From the NCBI GenBank assembly GCA_021603905.1, contig BQIU01000032.1:1-40970 (forward strand): a DNA stretch of 40,970 bases, in the 5' to 3' direction. The DNA comes from Nitrospirales bacterium (GTDB lineage Bacteria; Nitrospirota; Nitrospiria; Nitrospirales; UBA8639). Shown piece by piece: positions 17,176 through 26,044 of this stretch (position 1 is its first letter; each line of letters starts with the position of its first letter). The notes beneath the pieces were generated by a model. That model searched no databases. It worked only from the letters and a program-made list of their open reading frames with translations, and was not told the DNA's origin. A program made the translations under genes and the position numbers.

Positions 17176-18174
17176 ATGAGAATACTCATTACGGGTGGTG
17201 CCGGATTTCTAGGTAGTCACTTGTGCGACCTGCTCATTGAGCAGGGACACGAAGTCATTGGTATGGATAATTTTATTACTGGTAGACCTGAAAATGTTGC
17301 ACACCTCATGGGACATGATCAATTCAGTTTTATCAAATACAATGTCTGTGATTATCTTCATGTTGATGGGGCCTTAGATGCGGTCATGCATTTTGCCTCA
17401 CCGGCGAGCCCACAAGACTATTTAGAATTTCCCATTGCAACCATGAAAGTGGGAGCACTCGGCACACACAAAGCCTTGGGATTGGCCAAAGCGAAAAATG
17501 CACGATTTCTTCTCGCCAGCACATCTGAAGTGTATGGTGATCCACTCGTAAACCCGCAACCCGAGTCCTATTGGGGTAATGTGAACCCCATTAGTCCTCG
17601 TGGTGTCTACGACGAAGCAAAGCGTTTTGGAGAGGCTCTTACGACAGCCTATCACACCTTTCATGGGCTCGATACACGGATCGTCCGAATTTTTAATACG
17701 TTCGGGCCGCGCATGCGACCCAAGGATGGTCGTGTGGTTTCAAACTTTATCGTCCAGGCCTTACAGGAAAACCCGTTAACCGTCTATGGAGATGGCTCCC
17801 AAACTCGAAGTTTTTGTTACGTTGACGACCTCGTACGTGGAATTGTTGCCTTACTTATGGCACCAAATGACGGACCAGCCACATCAACGAGTGAAGAACC
17901 ATCAGTCAAGGGAACGACGGAAAGTAAGGTCACCATTCATTATCCAGTCAATATCGGCAATCCACGGGAACTGACTGTTCTCGATATCGCCAAGATGGTC
18001 TTGAGTCAGACCGGATCGAACAGTGACGTCAAACATCTCCCGCTCCCCGTCGGTGATCCAAAAGTGAGAAGACCTGACATTCAACGAGCCAAAGCCGTCC
18101 TAAACTGGGAGCCAAAGGTCACGCTAGAAGAAGGCTTGTCGAAGACGATTGAATACTTTCGACAGGTCGTCTGA
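17176..18174 (+). CDS. UDP-glucuronate decarboxylase-type NAD-dependent sugar epimerase
   Basis: This 332-residue short-chain dehydrogenase of the extended type has the nucleotide-binding GGAGFLG at 7-13, a catalytic Ser/Thr region in [10 protein letters not shown] and the pair Tyr145/Lys149 in VYDEAKR. The string [21 protein letters not shown] is the pattern of UDP-xylose synthases, which oxidise and decarboxylate UDP-glucuronate to UDP-xylose for cell-surface polysaccharide. A low-complexity insert rich in Ser, Thr and Glu (about residues 237-256) is not common. AGAGGA lies before the ATG. The gene is alone, convergent with pafA 15 bases away. UDP-glucose dehydrogenase, the usual supplier of substrate, is not in the window. 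Confidence 0.88.
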   Translation: MRILITGGAGFLGSHLCDLLIEQGHEVIGMDNFITGRPENVAHLMGHDQFSFIKYNVCDYLHVDGALDAVMHFASPASPQDYLEFPIATMKVGALGTHKALGLAKAKNARFLLASTSEVYGDPLVNPQPESYWGNVNPISPRGVYDEAKRFGEALTTAYHTFHGLDTRIVRIFNTFGPRMRPKDGRVVSNFIVQALQENPLTVYGDGSQTRSFCYVDDLVRGIVALLMAPNDGPATSTSEEPSVKGTTESKVTIHYPVNIGNPRELTVLDIAKMVLSQTGSNSDVKHLPLPVGDPKVRRPDIQRAKAVLNWEPKVTLEEGLSKTIEYFRQVV

Positions 18175-18189
18175 CCACTGAACGATAGG

Positions 18190-19668
18190 TTACAGTTTCA
18201 AGTGATCACGAACTTCCTGGGCATAGGATCGGAACGGGTCAGGCATAAGAAACGCCTTGCGACCACGCACTTGAAAAACTGACCAATTAATCACATAGGG
18301 AGGAAACTGTCGCTCTTCACGTTCAAGCTCTTCCATGTCAGACCAATCCTCCTCAGCAAGATGGCGAATCACCTCCCCGCGACCAAACGCACGAGTGTCG
18401 CGAGGAGGTGAATGTTTCGCCAAGTTGATGGCATCGCGTGTCGTCACAGCTTGGGCTTTCCCTTCTTCCATGAGTCCAAAATATAACCCCTTTTGCGGAT
18501 CGACGTTATGATATTCCAAATCAAGGCTTTTCAGCCACGGATCTTCCCAGGGTAAACTTTCTTGTTGTCGAAATGTTTCCAACAACCAGAGTTTGGACGC
18601 CCAGTCAACTCGTCCAACCAATGTCGTATAATCACCACGCAAATCTCGTAAGACAGACTCCCATTCCTTCAAGATCCAATCAGTCTCTTCATCCTGACCG
18701 TGATAATGCTTGTGAGCACATTCCCAAAAACGTTCTTGAATATCGATCGCTGAAAGCCTTTCTCCTGTTGCTAACGTGAGCATCCACGTTCGCTCTTGAT
18801 CACGAGAGACTTCCCGAAGCGCTTCAACGGGATCATGAAAGTCCAATCCGGTTGGCGCATGCCCATCTTCAATCAGTTGGAGAACTAATCCAGTTGTTCC
18901 CATTTTCAAGGCCGTCGCAATCTCGGAAATATTGGAATCTCCAACTAGCAAATGAATACGACGGAATTGAGTAGGATCGGCCAGCGGCTCGTCACGCGTA
19001 TTGATGATGGCTCGATTGTGTTGCACCCATTCAAAAAAATCATTGACGATATAATCGGCTCGTTGAGAAATTTGATAGGGCACAGTTAGGCTATCAGAGG
19101 AATCTTGAGTGAAACGGTCGTCACGAGACAACCGTTCAATCGGAATCCATCCATCAACATTTTCAGTGGAACCAATTCGGCCTGCTCCAGTAAAAATCTG
19201 TCTGGTGACCAGAAATGGAATGAGTTTTCCTAATCCGTTATAACTGAAGGGAAAATTTCGAGAGACTAAATAATTTTCATGACAGCCAAACGTCGCATCG
19301 GTTTCGTGGTCAATGTTATTCTTAATTAATGAAACATGCTCAGCTAATCCCAACTCTTCAATCGCGTCCTGGAGTAACCAATCACCGGCACGATCTGCGG
19401 CCACGAGGTCTCGTAACGAGTGACATTCCGGAGAGGCAAACTCCAAATGTCCCATATCGACATACATGCGTCCGCCATTCAGAAGAAATCCGCCATTGCC
19501 CGGTGGTTCATCATACCCGCGGTGATGAAGATCAAGCACGCCAGACCGTTTCGTTCGAAACAGGTGGTCAATAATTTGATAGGCAATCCATGAAGGAGGC
19601 CGATCTGGCTGTTCCTCATTAATCAGAAGACCATACTCCGTTTCAATTCCAAAAATTCGATGTAACAT
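18190..19668 (-). CDS. pafA: Pup/UBact ligase PafA
   Basis: The protein has 492 residues and belongs to the carboxylate-amine ligase family shared by PafA and Dop. It starts HRIFGIETEYGLL and has the catalytic Asp71 in MYVDMGHLEFASPEC. It lacks the long N-terminal insert (Dop loop) seen in the paralogue at 21556-23109, and this is why it is called the ligase. PafA phosphorylates the C-terminal Glu of the tag with ATP and joins it to lysines of target proteins. It is the last gene of the proteasome operon, 29 bases after prcA, with only a weak ribosome site, so it probably depends on the operon transcript. Confidence 0.92.
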   Translation of the reverse strand: MLHRIFGIETEYGLLINEEQPDRPPSWIAYQIIDHLFRTKRSGVLDLHHRGYDEPPGNGGFLLNGGRMYVDMGHLEFASPECHSLRDLVAADRAGDWLLQDAIEELGLAEHVSLIKNNIDHETDATFGCHENYLVSRNFPFSYNGLGKLIPFLVTRQIFTGAGRIGSTENVDGWIPIERLSRDDRFTQDSSDSLTVPYQISQRADYIVNDFFEWVQHNRAIINTRDEPLADPTQFRRIHLLVGDSNISEIATALKMGTTGLVLQLIEDGHAPTGLDFHDPVEALREVSRDQERTWMLTLATGERLSAIDIQERFWECAHKHYHGQDEETDWILKEWESVLRDLRGDYTTLVGRVDWASKLWLLETFRQQESLPWEDPWLKSLDLEYHNVDPQKGLYFGLMEEGKAQAVTTRDAINLAKHSPPRDTRAFGRGEVIRHLAEEDWSDMEELEREERQFPPYVINWSVFQVRGRKAFLMPDPFRSYAQEVRDHLKL

Positions 19669-19697
19669 GAAAACAACTTTCTTGAGAAGACTATGGG

Positions 19698-20525
19698 TTA
19701 TTGAGCAGGCTGCATTGCAGATGGAAGGAGAGTGGCTACTTCATCATCGGGAAGAACACGATACTTCGAAGATCCGGAAATCGTGCGGTCTAGAAGACTA
19801 CATTCAAGCGTAGAATCGAGTAGGGTTTGACGTAAGTGATTTAGAACCTCTTCATCATCGAATTCTACCTTTTGTACGTCTCCCTCTCGATCCTCAGCAC
19901 TTTTCTCATTGTGGCTCACATCAGAAGAGATGGTACTGTGCAATAAGGACCCTTTCGCCCAAACCCTCGCAGCAAGATCAATCGCCTCCGTAACTGAGGC
20001 GACGTTCTGCCCTATTCGAACTTTGACTTCCTTCAATAATTGCGCTTGAATAGAAGGAGTCCCAGCCACGACGGCACAGAGTTTCGTCTCTTCAAACGTC
20101 CCATCATAGTCTATCGTGAGAAACTGATTCCGTTCCGGGGTTTCGCCTAATTCCGCCAAAAGAATTTTCGCAATGAACGGGGCTTTGAATATTTCCTCAA
20201 AGGCTTGCTTCACGGTTGGCGCCAGACCATTTTTTAAAAGCCGAGCCCCGGTCACATCAGAAGGTGATCGATTGAATCCTTCAAGATGAGCCATGTCCAG
20301 CAACTGAAATCTCAATTTTTCCAGATCGGCTGGATGCCCCATCCCTCCCAATGCAATACGGTCATAAATTTCATACAACTTTGGCGTCCCTCGACTGACC
20401 GTCAGCATAAGAATGCCCTTGTCATAGGAAAGGGCCACAATCGGACTTCCTTGCTTAAACTGATCTTCTAAATATTGTCGCCGATTTCCGACCGCTTCAA
20501 TCCATCGATAGGGTTCTTCATACAT
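19698..20525 (-). CDS. prcA: 20S proteasome alpha subunit
   Basis: The 275-residue alpha subunit forms the outer, non-catalytic rings that gate the chamber and bind the ATPase. It starts MYEEPYRWIEAVGNRRQYLEDQ, the N-terminal gate and H0 helix region, and keeps the fold strands (GSPIVALSYDKGILMLTV, IYDRIALGGMGHPADLE). No N-terminal Thr nucleophile is present, as expected for alpha. After residue about 205 there is an acidic Ser/Glu/Asp-rich tail that is not needed for the core fold and may be disordered. The start overlaps the prcB stop by eight bases, which points to coupled translation of the two subunits. Confidence 0.93.
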   Translation of the reverse strand: MYEEPYRWIEAVGNRRQYLEDQFKQGSPIVALSYDKGILMLTVSRGTPKLYEIYDRIALGGMGHPADLEKLRFQLLDMAHLEGFNRSPSDVTGARLLKNGLAPTVKQAFEEIFKAPFIAKILLAELGETPERNQFLTIDYDGTFEETKLCAVVAGTPSIQAQLLKEVKVRIGQNVASVTEAIDLAARVWAKGSLLHSTISSDVSHNEKSAEDREGDVQKVEFDDEEVLNHLRQTLLDSTLECSLLDRTISGSSKYRVLPDDEVATLLPSAMQPAQ

Positions 20526-21318
20526 AACGCATCACCTGTGACTCACACAATTCTTTCAAACGCTCAGAAGCAATCTGTTCTACGCCTTGTGAAGAAATAC
20601 GTTTGACAATCGGGAAGAGATTCGCTTCATAATTTATTCCACCGGTCGCCGCATCAAATTCTGCGGCACTACTCAATAAACGCATGATGAGCACAATCGC
20701 TTGTTCCTCAGGAAGTTGATAGAGTGGCGTATCTCCCCACCGATGTAAGTAATGGAGAATTCCGCGAATGGTCGGCGACCCGGACCCGGAAACGGCATAG
20801 TCCACGCCTTCAAATTCAGCTCCAAGTATATCGTAAAAGAAAATTTTTCCCTGGCGTCGCTCTTGGTCAAACCCTGCAAAGACTGGGGCCACGGTCCCAG
20901 TTCCGGCTAATGCCGCTGGGGCATTTTCTTTCAGTAGCTTTGTTAAAGCACGAAGCTTTCCTTCAAAGCTTAAGTCCTGAAGTTGGCTCCGACGATAATA
21001 TTTAAACGAATGCTCCAATATCCGCGCCATCTCAAAGGCCGTGGCAGGAACACCGGCAATTGCCATCACGCAAAACCGGTCGAGCTCCAACACTTTATCT
21101 GTTCGATCATACATCACGGACATACCAGCCGTTGCGCGACGATCTCCGCCAACGATCACACCATCCTGATATTTAAATGCCAGGACCGTTGTTCCCTGAG
21201 TCACCATTGTCTGTTGGTCATGTTGGGGGACAGAACTCTGCGTGTGATCCATTCGCAACGTATCGAACGAATACCCCTGCTCTCGCAACATGTGCATGAA
21301 ATCACCTTGTCGTCCCAC
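20518..21318 (-). CDS. prcB: 20S proteasome beta subunit (catalytic)
   Basis: The 266-residue precursor carries a propeptide of 42 residues. Cleavage between Gly42 and Thr43 (MVTQG/TTVLAF) would free the catalytic Thr1. Counting from it, Asp17 (GGDRRAT) and Lys33 (DRTDK) are both in place, so the subunit should be active. SGSGSP and the SAAEFDAATGG stretch are also typical of bacterial beta subunits. The start is a GTG at 21318 with GGGGAG located in the last codons of ubact, five bases after that stop. An internal ATG at codon 8 or 10 would only shorten the propeptide. Confidence 0.95.
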   Translation of the reverse strand: MGRQGDFMHMLREQGYSFDTLRMDHTQSSVPQHDQQTMVTQGTTVLAFKYQDGVIVGGDRRATAGMSVMYDRTDKVLELDRFCVMAIAGVPATAFEMARILEHSFKYYRRSQLQDLSFEGKLRALTKLLKENAPAALAGTGTVAPVFAGFDQERRQGKIFFYDILGAEFEGVDYAVSGSGSPTIRGILHYLHRWGDTPLYQLPEEQAIVLIMRLLSSAAEFDAATGGINYEANLFPIVKRISSQGVEQIASERLKELCESQVMRYV

Positions 21319-21323
21319 TGCGA

Positions 21324-21569
21324 CTACTCCCCTGTCCGTTGTCGATAACGCTCGGCTTGCTTGGGATCGACCTTGCGCATACGTTTTAACAGATTATCTT
21401 TTTCTGCCGACTCCGTATCCGGGCGCTTAGGTCCACCACCATCTTCTGATGGTCCCGATGGTTTGGAAATAGGACTCGTCGGTTGCTCCCGTCGTTCAAG
21501 CTCAATTGGCGTTCGTATGTCACTGGTCACGAATCGTTGACCTTTGAGTATATGCTCAGTATTCATCAT
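21324..21569 (-). CDS. ubact: UBact, Pup-like protein tag
   Basis: This 81-residue protein is rich in Pro, Ser, Glu, Lys and Arg, has no hydrophobic core and is likely disordered, as Pup-type tags are. Its C-terminal part (DNLLKRMRKVDPKQAERYRQ, then RTGE) and its place between dop and prcB identify it as UBact, the tag described in Nitrospirota and some other Gram-negative phyla. The last residue is already Glu, so ligation by PafA should not require deamidation of Gln by Dop. There are two possible ATGs, at 21569 and 21566. The gene overlaps the dop stop by 14 bases, and its end carries the ribosome site of prcB. Confidence 0.92.
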   Translation of the reverse strand: MMNTEHILKGQRFVTSDIRTPIELERREQPTSPISKPSGPSEDGGGPKRPDTESAEKDNLLKRMRKVDPKQAERYRQRTGE

Positions 21570-23109
21570 ATAACGACTCCTCTACTTCGTTGATAACACC
21601 ATGACGTCTGCAAGCAAGACCCCCTGCACCCTCGAGTGTCGATTTCAGAGCATGAACTGCTGTGGGATCGACGACATTATTCAGATCAAGGAATTTAGAA
21701 ACTCCGGCTTCCGGTTTAAATTGGATACGTTCCCACTGCACCGACTGGATCAGATTTCCAAATCGCTTCACACATGTTCCTCGAATACCACCTCGCGTAT
21801 CGGCCGGTCCTTCATTCATTGCTGTCAGAATCTCACCTTCTTGACAAACGCGTTTCACCTGTCCTTCGCCTTCTAACCCTAAGTACAGGCCTCGTTCAGG
21901 GTTCATATTATGATATTCCAGATCGAGACTTGCTAACCAGGGGTCAGACCAGTCCAATTGTTCTTCTTGACGAAAACGTTCGAGTAACGACAGTTTGGTG
22001 ACCCAATCTAGCGCACCAACCAAAGCAAAGCGGTCTCGAGCCAGGAGAGTCAACACATTGGCCCATTCATGCAAAATCCAATCAGTCTCGTCGTCAGAAC
22101 CACTAAAGGCTTTCTGTGCCGCCTCCAAATATATGGCCTGGATTTGACAAGCCGAAACAGGAGCACCATTGTTTCGATTGACCAGTGTTTTAAGTTCAGG
22201 ATCGCGCGATAGCACTTGGATGGCCAGCACAGGATCTTCCAATTCCACAACCGGGGCAGCGTGTTGGGCAATCAAATCCAACACCAGTCTGGTCGTGCCA
22301 ACCTTGAGGGCTGTTGCATATTCACACATATTCGCGTCACCGACAATTAAATGCAAACGACGATACTTGTTCCGATCAGCATGCGGCTCATCACGCGTAT
22401 TCAAAATCGGCCGGTTAAACATCGTGTCGACGCCCAGAGACACTTCCATGAAATCGGCACGTTGTGATAATTGAAACTCGCCAGGTTGATACCCTTGCTC
22501 CTGTTTTTCAGTTCCAATTTTTCCTGCACCGGCCACGACCTGACGACTCACCAAAAATGGAATCAGGGCGGCTTGCAATTCAGCAAATGGGATATCACGA
22601 GCAACCAAGTAGTTATCATGACATCCGTAGCTATGACCGTGAAAATCCGTATTGTTCTTGTACAGCTGTACGGCTGAATTCCCGAGATGCTTGTTACGGC
22701 GATCTGCAGCCTGCTGCACAATACGTTCTCCAGCTCGATCATGTGCGACAAGATCTCGCAGTGTTCGACATTCCGGTGTCGAATATTCCGGATGGGTATG
22801 ATCGTTATAAAACCTGGCTCCGTTGCTGAGCACCAGATCACTTTTCATTTCGTGAAAAGACACTGATCGCTGAGCATCTTCCTTGACAAACTCTTCTTCC
22901 TCTTTATCCTGCTGTAATCCAGAAACGCGAAAGCCTCGCTGATCCGCGTGAGGATCTTCACCACGATAATCCCATTGCTGTTGAAATTCTCCTTCAAGGT
23001 GGGCACGAACCAACTCCATGGACTCGACCACGGGATCCACATCGTGCTGATCCTCTCGGGTTATGCCATACTCGGTTTCGATACCAAATAGTCGTAATGA
23101 ATTTGACAT
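21556..23109 (-). CDS. dop: Depupylase/deamidase Dop (removes the UBact tag)
   Basis: With the ATG at 23109 the protein has 517 residues; a longer frame to 23178 lies inside the ATPase gene and is not needed. It begins SNSLRLFGIETEYGI, and the catalytic Asp103 stands in FYNDHTHPEYSTPEC. An insert at about residues 45-80, rich in charged residues (EDPHADQRGF, then DKEEEEFVKED), matches the Dop loop that separates Dop from PafA. Dop cleaves the isopeptide bond between tag and substrate and, where the tag ends in Gln, deamidates it. Since the tag here ends in Glu, its main task is probably removal and recycling. The start is four bases after the arc stop. Confidence 0.92.
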   Translation of the reverse strand: MSNSLRLFGIETEYGITREDQHDVDPVVESMELVRAHLEGEFQQQWDYRGEDPHADQRGFRVSGLQQDKEEEEFVKEDAQRSVSFHEMKSDLVLSNGARFYNDHTHPEYSTPECRTLRDLVAHDRAGERIVQQAADRRNKHLGNSAVQLYKNNTDFHGHSYGCHDNYLVARDIPFAELQAALIPFLVSRQVVAGAGKIGTEKQEQGYQPGEFQLSQRADFMEVSLGVDTMFNRPILNTRDEPHADRNKYRRLHLIVGDANMCEYATALKVGTTRLVLDLIAQHAAPVVELEDPVLAIQVLSRDPELKTLVNRNNGAPVSACQIQAIYLEAAQKAFSGSDDETDWILHEWANVLTLLARDRFALVGALDWVTKLSLLERFRQEEQLDWSDPWLASLDLEYHNMNPERGLYLGLEGEGQVKRVCQEGEILTAMNEGPADTRGGIRGTCVKRFGNLIQSVQWERIQFKPEAGVSKFLDLNNVVDPTAVHALKSTLEGAGGLACRRHGVINEVEESLYDEY

Positions 23110-23113
23110 GGCG

Positions 23114-24883
23114 TTAAATGATCGTATGAATTCTTCGTTCAACCGCAGATGATTCACCTCGAAATGTCGAAACTCCAATGACTTGATCAGGGTGATAGTC
23201 CAATAATTTCAACCATTCTTCAGCAGAGTCATCTGGAGGAAATATTTCACCTTCACGAAACTCATCTTTCACGGCGATAGAGAGATCTTCTTCCGAAATA
23301 CCTCCACTTGTTCCTTCAATCTCACGCTCAACGGCTTGCTCTTTGGCTCGTCGAACGATACTCGCCAACACAGCACCACTTAACAGATCACAGCGATACA
23401 ATGTCTCTCGACGACCATTACGTAAACGGATGGCAAGAACGCGATTTTCATCAGTTCGAGCAAACAGCCGATCCAACATGGTTGAAATCATCGCCTGTCT
23501 CGCCAACTCTTGATTGCCTTGATGCAGTTGGATCGTGTCAGCATTGAGGGGAATTTCTGAAGAAAAATAAATGCCAAGTATGTCCGTGGCTTCCTCTCGA
23601 TTTGGACGGGATATTTTCACCTTCCTATCAATTCGGCCAGGCCGCAAGACCGCTGGATCAATCAGGTCAGGACGATTCGTCGCCAGGATGACGACCACAT
23701 CATGAAGCGACTCGATTCCATCTAATTCCGCACAAAACATCGGCACCAGCGTATTCGAAATATTATACGAGCGGGCTGCACGCCTCGTCCCGAGAATTGA
23801 TTCCGCTTCATCAATGAAGATAAACGGTAAGAACCCAGCTTGACGACGTTCACGAGCCTGCGCAAAGAGATCGCGCACAATTCGCTCAGATTCACCAACC
23901 CACATATTCAACACCTCAGGACCTTTGACATGAAGAAAGCTTCCTCGCTCGATTGGAGGAAACGTGTCCTTCCCATCCTTGTTTGTCCGATCGTCTGACA
24001 ATTTTCCAGCCTTCTCTTTCACCAACTGCGCTAAGCTAGCAGCCGTTGCCTGCCCAATCAATGTTTTTCCACAGCCCGGAGGTCCATGAAGCAAAAATCC
24101 TTTGGGTTGAGTGAATTGATATTGTTGAAAGGTCTGATGATGGAGAAGAGGATATTCAATGGCTCTCCGAATTGCAGCAATCGCGACCTTTTGTCCGCCA
24201 ATGTGCTCCCACGTCACAGACGGAATTTCATCCAAAACATGTCCTTCCGTTTGCGATTTGTCCAGTCGTTCGATCACCAGTCGCAGTGATGGATCAACAC
24301 GAACTTCATCTCCAGGCTTAAACTCCACATCGCGTAGCTCAGCGGCTCGCTGTAACAATATTCCTTGACGACCCGGTTCCTGATCCATTCGAAGACGTCC
24401 GTCTGCGAGCACTTCTCGAACTTTGAGAATCGGGCCGTTCAAATCGTATCCTAACGACCGAATAACCACATACGCTTCATTCACAAGCACCTGACACCCA
24501 ATCAGTAAATCTTTCTGCTTAACCCGGGGATCAACATTGGCATAAAATTCACTTCCCCCTACCATAATTCTGGCCATGCCTTCTGCTGGCAAGTCAAGAA
24601 GCGTACCAATTCGATTCGCGGGAGCCGTTAGCTTTTCAACAACGGAATTCAGTTTTTTAACTTCAATTTCTCGTTGCTGCTGCTCGACCCCTTGCTGGAG
24701 GACAAACTGCTTGAGCTTGCCAAGCAACGCAACCCGAGGATCTCCCTCAGGCATGGACGCTAGACATTCATCAAGTAAGGCCAGTGGGCTTGGTGAGACA
24801 GACTGAGAAGTAGAATGAGAAGACGTTCCAGACGCCTGAGATCGAGAAAGACGCTCAGCACCTTTATTATCATGATCGCTCAT
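23114..24883 (-). CDS. arc: Proteasome-associated AAA+ ATPase (ARC/Mpa type)
   Basis: From the ATG at 24883 the protein has 589 residues (an in-frame TTG at 24895 would add four). It has a Ser-rich start, a coiled coil (about 35-90) that should bind the tag, two OB-fold regions (about 90-215), and an AAA+ domain with Walker A GPPGCGKT (about 267-274), Walker B FIFIDEAES (about 355-363) and the second-region NRPDLIDPAVLRPGRIDRK. It unfolds tagged proteins and feeds them to the 20S core. The last residues are VERRIHTII; the usual actinobacterial ending with a penultimate Tyr, which docks into the alpha ring, is absent. It is the first gene of the operon. No ribosome site precedes the ATG. Confidence 0.93.
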   Translation of the reverse strand: MSDHDNKGAERLSRSQASGTSSHSTSQSVSPSPLALLDECLASMPEGDPRVALLGKLKQFVLQQGVEQQQREIEVKKLNSVVEKLTAPANRIGTLLDLPAEGMARIMVGGSEFYANVDPRVKQKDLLIGCQVLVNEAYVVIRSLGYDLNGPILKVREVLADGRLRMDQEPGRQGILLQRAAELRDVEFKPGDEVRVDPSLRLVIERLDKSQTEGHVLDEIPSVTWEHIGGQKVAIAAIRRAIEYPLLHHQTFQQYQFTQPKGFLLHGPPGCGKTLIGQATAASLAQLVKEKAGKLSDDRTNKDGKDTFPPIERGSFLHVKGPEVLNMWVGESERIVRDLFAQARERRQAGFLPFIFIDEAESILGTRRAARSYNISNTLVPMFCAELDGIESLHDVVVILATNRPDLIDPAVLRPGRIDRKVKISRPNREEATDILGIYFSSEIPLNADTIQLHQGNQELARQAMISTMLDRLFARTDENRVLAIRLRNGRRETLYRCDLLSGAVLASIVRRAKEQAVEREIEGTSGGISEEDLSIAVKDEFREGEIFPPDDSAEEWLKLLDYHPDQVIGVSTFRGESSAVERRIHTII

Positions 24884-24934
24884 ACAATTATCCAATTCGA
24901 AACAGATTCAATTAACCATAACACATTCGATACC

Positions 24935-24963
24935 ATTATCACGGTATTCGCCTCGATGTTCAA
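24935..24963 (-). promoter_or_regulatory. Probable promoter of the proteasome operon
   Basis: On the reverse strand TTGAAC (24963-24958) and GATAAT (24940-24935) are separated by exactly 17 bases. The predicted start near 24927 gives a leader of about 44 bases before the arc ATG. It lies downstream of the terminator of the RRM gene, so the operon should be an independent transcript. Confidence 0.55.
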
Positions 24964-25003
24964 GCCGGGGGATTACTCAAAACCGAACATCGCACGTTTG
25001 GAC

Positions 25004-25040
25004 AAAAAAACAGGGGAACCTTTAAAAAAAGGCTCCCCTG
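25004..25040 (-). terminator. Intrinsic terminator of the RNA-binding protein gene
   Basis: On the reverse strand CAGGGGAGCC pairs with GGTTCCCCTG (one G-U) around a ten-base A/T loop and is followed by seven T residues. It lies about 55 bases after the RRM gene stop and separates it from the proteasome operon. Confidence 0.85.
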
Positions 25041-25093
25041 CATGATGATCAGAAAAATTTAGTCGTCGCTAAGGCTGGAGGATTCTCGGCAAC

Positions 25094-25417
25094 TTAAAAC
25101 CTCCGGCCTCCCCCACCTCCACCATATCCACCGCCACCGAATCCGCCACCGCCATCTCGGGAACGAGGTGTTTGTGGACGAGCTTCATTCACCGTCAAGG
25201 TTCGCCCACCCATCTCCGATCCATTCAATGCCTCAATAGCCGCTTTGGCTTCTTCATCTGTGGTCATTTCAACAAACCCGAAACCTCTCGATCGTCCGGT
25301 AAACTTATCCATAATGATTCGAGCTGATTCTACGTTTCCGTGCGGACTAAACAAATCAGACAACTCTTGGTCGACTGCCGAATAGGGCAACCCTCCGACG
25401 TAAATTTTTGAACCCAT
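25094..25417 (-). CDS. RRM-domain RNA-binding protein with a glycine-rich tail
   Basis: This 107-residue protein is one RNA recognition motif (residues 3-80) with RNP2 KIYVGGLPY and RNP1 RGFGFVEM, followed by a tail of Gly, Tyr and Arg that ends GGGRRF. Such proteins are common in cyanobacteria and other bacteria. They bind single-stranded RNA and are often induced by cold or stress. AAAGGAGG stands five bases before the ATG. The gene is upstream of the proteasome operon on the same strand but is closed by its own terminator, so a functional link is not implied. Confidence 0.95.
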   Translation of the reverse strand: MGSKIYVGGLPYSAVDQELSDLFSPHGNVESARIIMDKFTGRSRGFGFVEMTTDEEAKAAIEALNGSEMGGRTLTVNEARPQTPRSRDGGGGFGGGGYGGGGGGRRF

Positions 25418-26044
25418 CGGGTTCCTCCTTTAATTTAACGATTGTTGTTTTGCAAGACAGTATAAGGAAGGTGTAGCCTGAGGACGCGTAATTGAGGCGA
25501 CTTCGGTGTGACTTCCAAAATAAGTTCCGCAGCAAAACAACACTTATTCAGGGCCATCCCATTCGACACCTAGCTACCAGGCCCACAGAGGATAGCTACG
25601 GTAAAAGGACGATAGCCTACCATTAAAAAAAAAGCAACAAAAAAGAACCCAAAGAAAGAACCATCACCTAAGGGTAACGTCGCATACTAAAAGGTTAAAT
25701 TGCCTCTACTCCTCACTGAAGGTTGGAGGCGTTTTGGGGTCAGACTCGACTTACAAAAACCATCCGCTCAATTCAAGTTAATGGTAGAGGAAAGCATACA
25801 CAGAATCTTGACGAGCGCCATCAATGACTGCTGGCAATGCCACTAGAGGATGATCTGCGATCAGAATTCTTAAGAGACCTGGGTGTAGAATCACCATATC
25901 CTAAAACGGAATGCATCACTTTATCATTATGCTGGAGGAGGTAGGATATACAGTGGAGCCTCAGCCATTTCAAGCACAAAGAAACGCACACTCATTTATC
26001 GATGACGGAAGGAGTAAATCAGCCTTGAGGAACGGGGTGCCTCT
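25418..26044. other. Intergenic region, no gene recognised
   Basis: About 630 bases between the RRM gene and the transposase remnant contain many stops in all frames. An A-rich stretch lies at 25624-25655. Some of it may be further decayed insertion-sequence DNA, but I could not recognise protein motifs before 26045. The RRM gene promoter must lie near 25440-25520. Confidence 0.4.
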
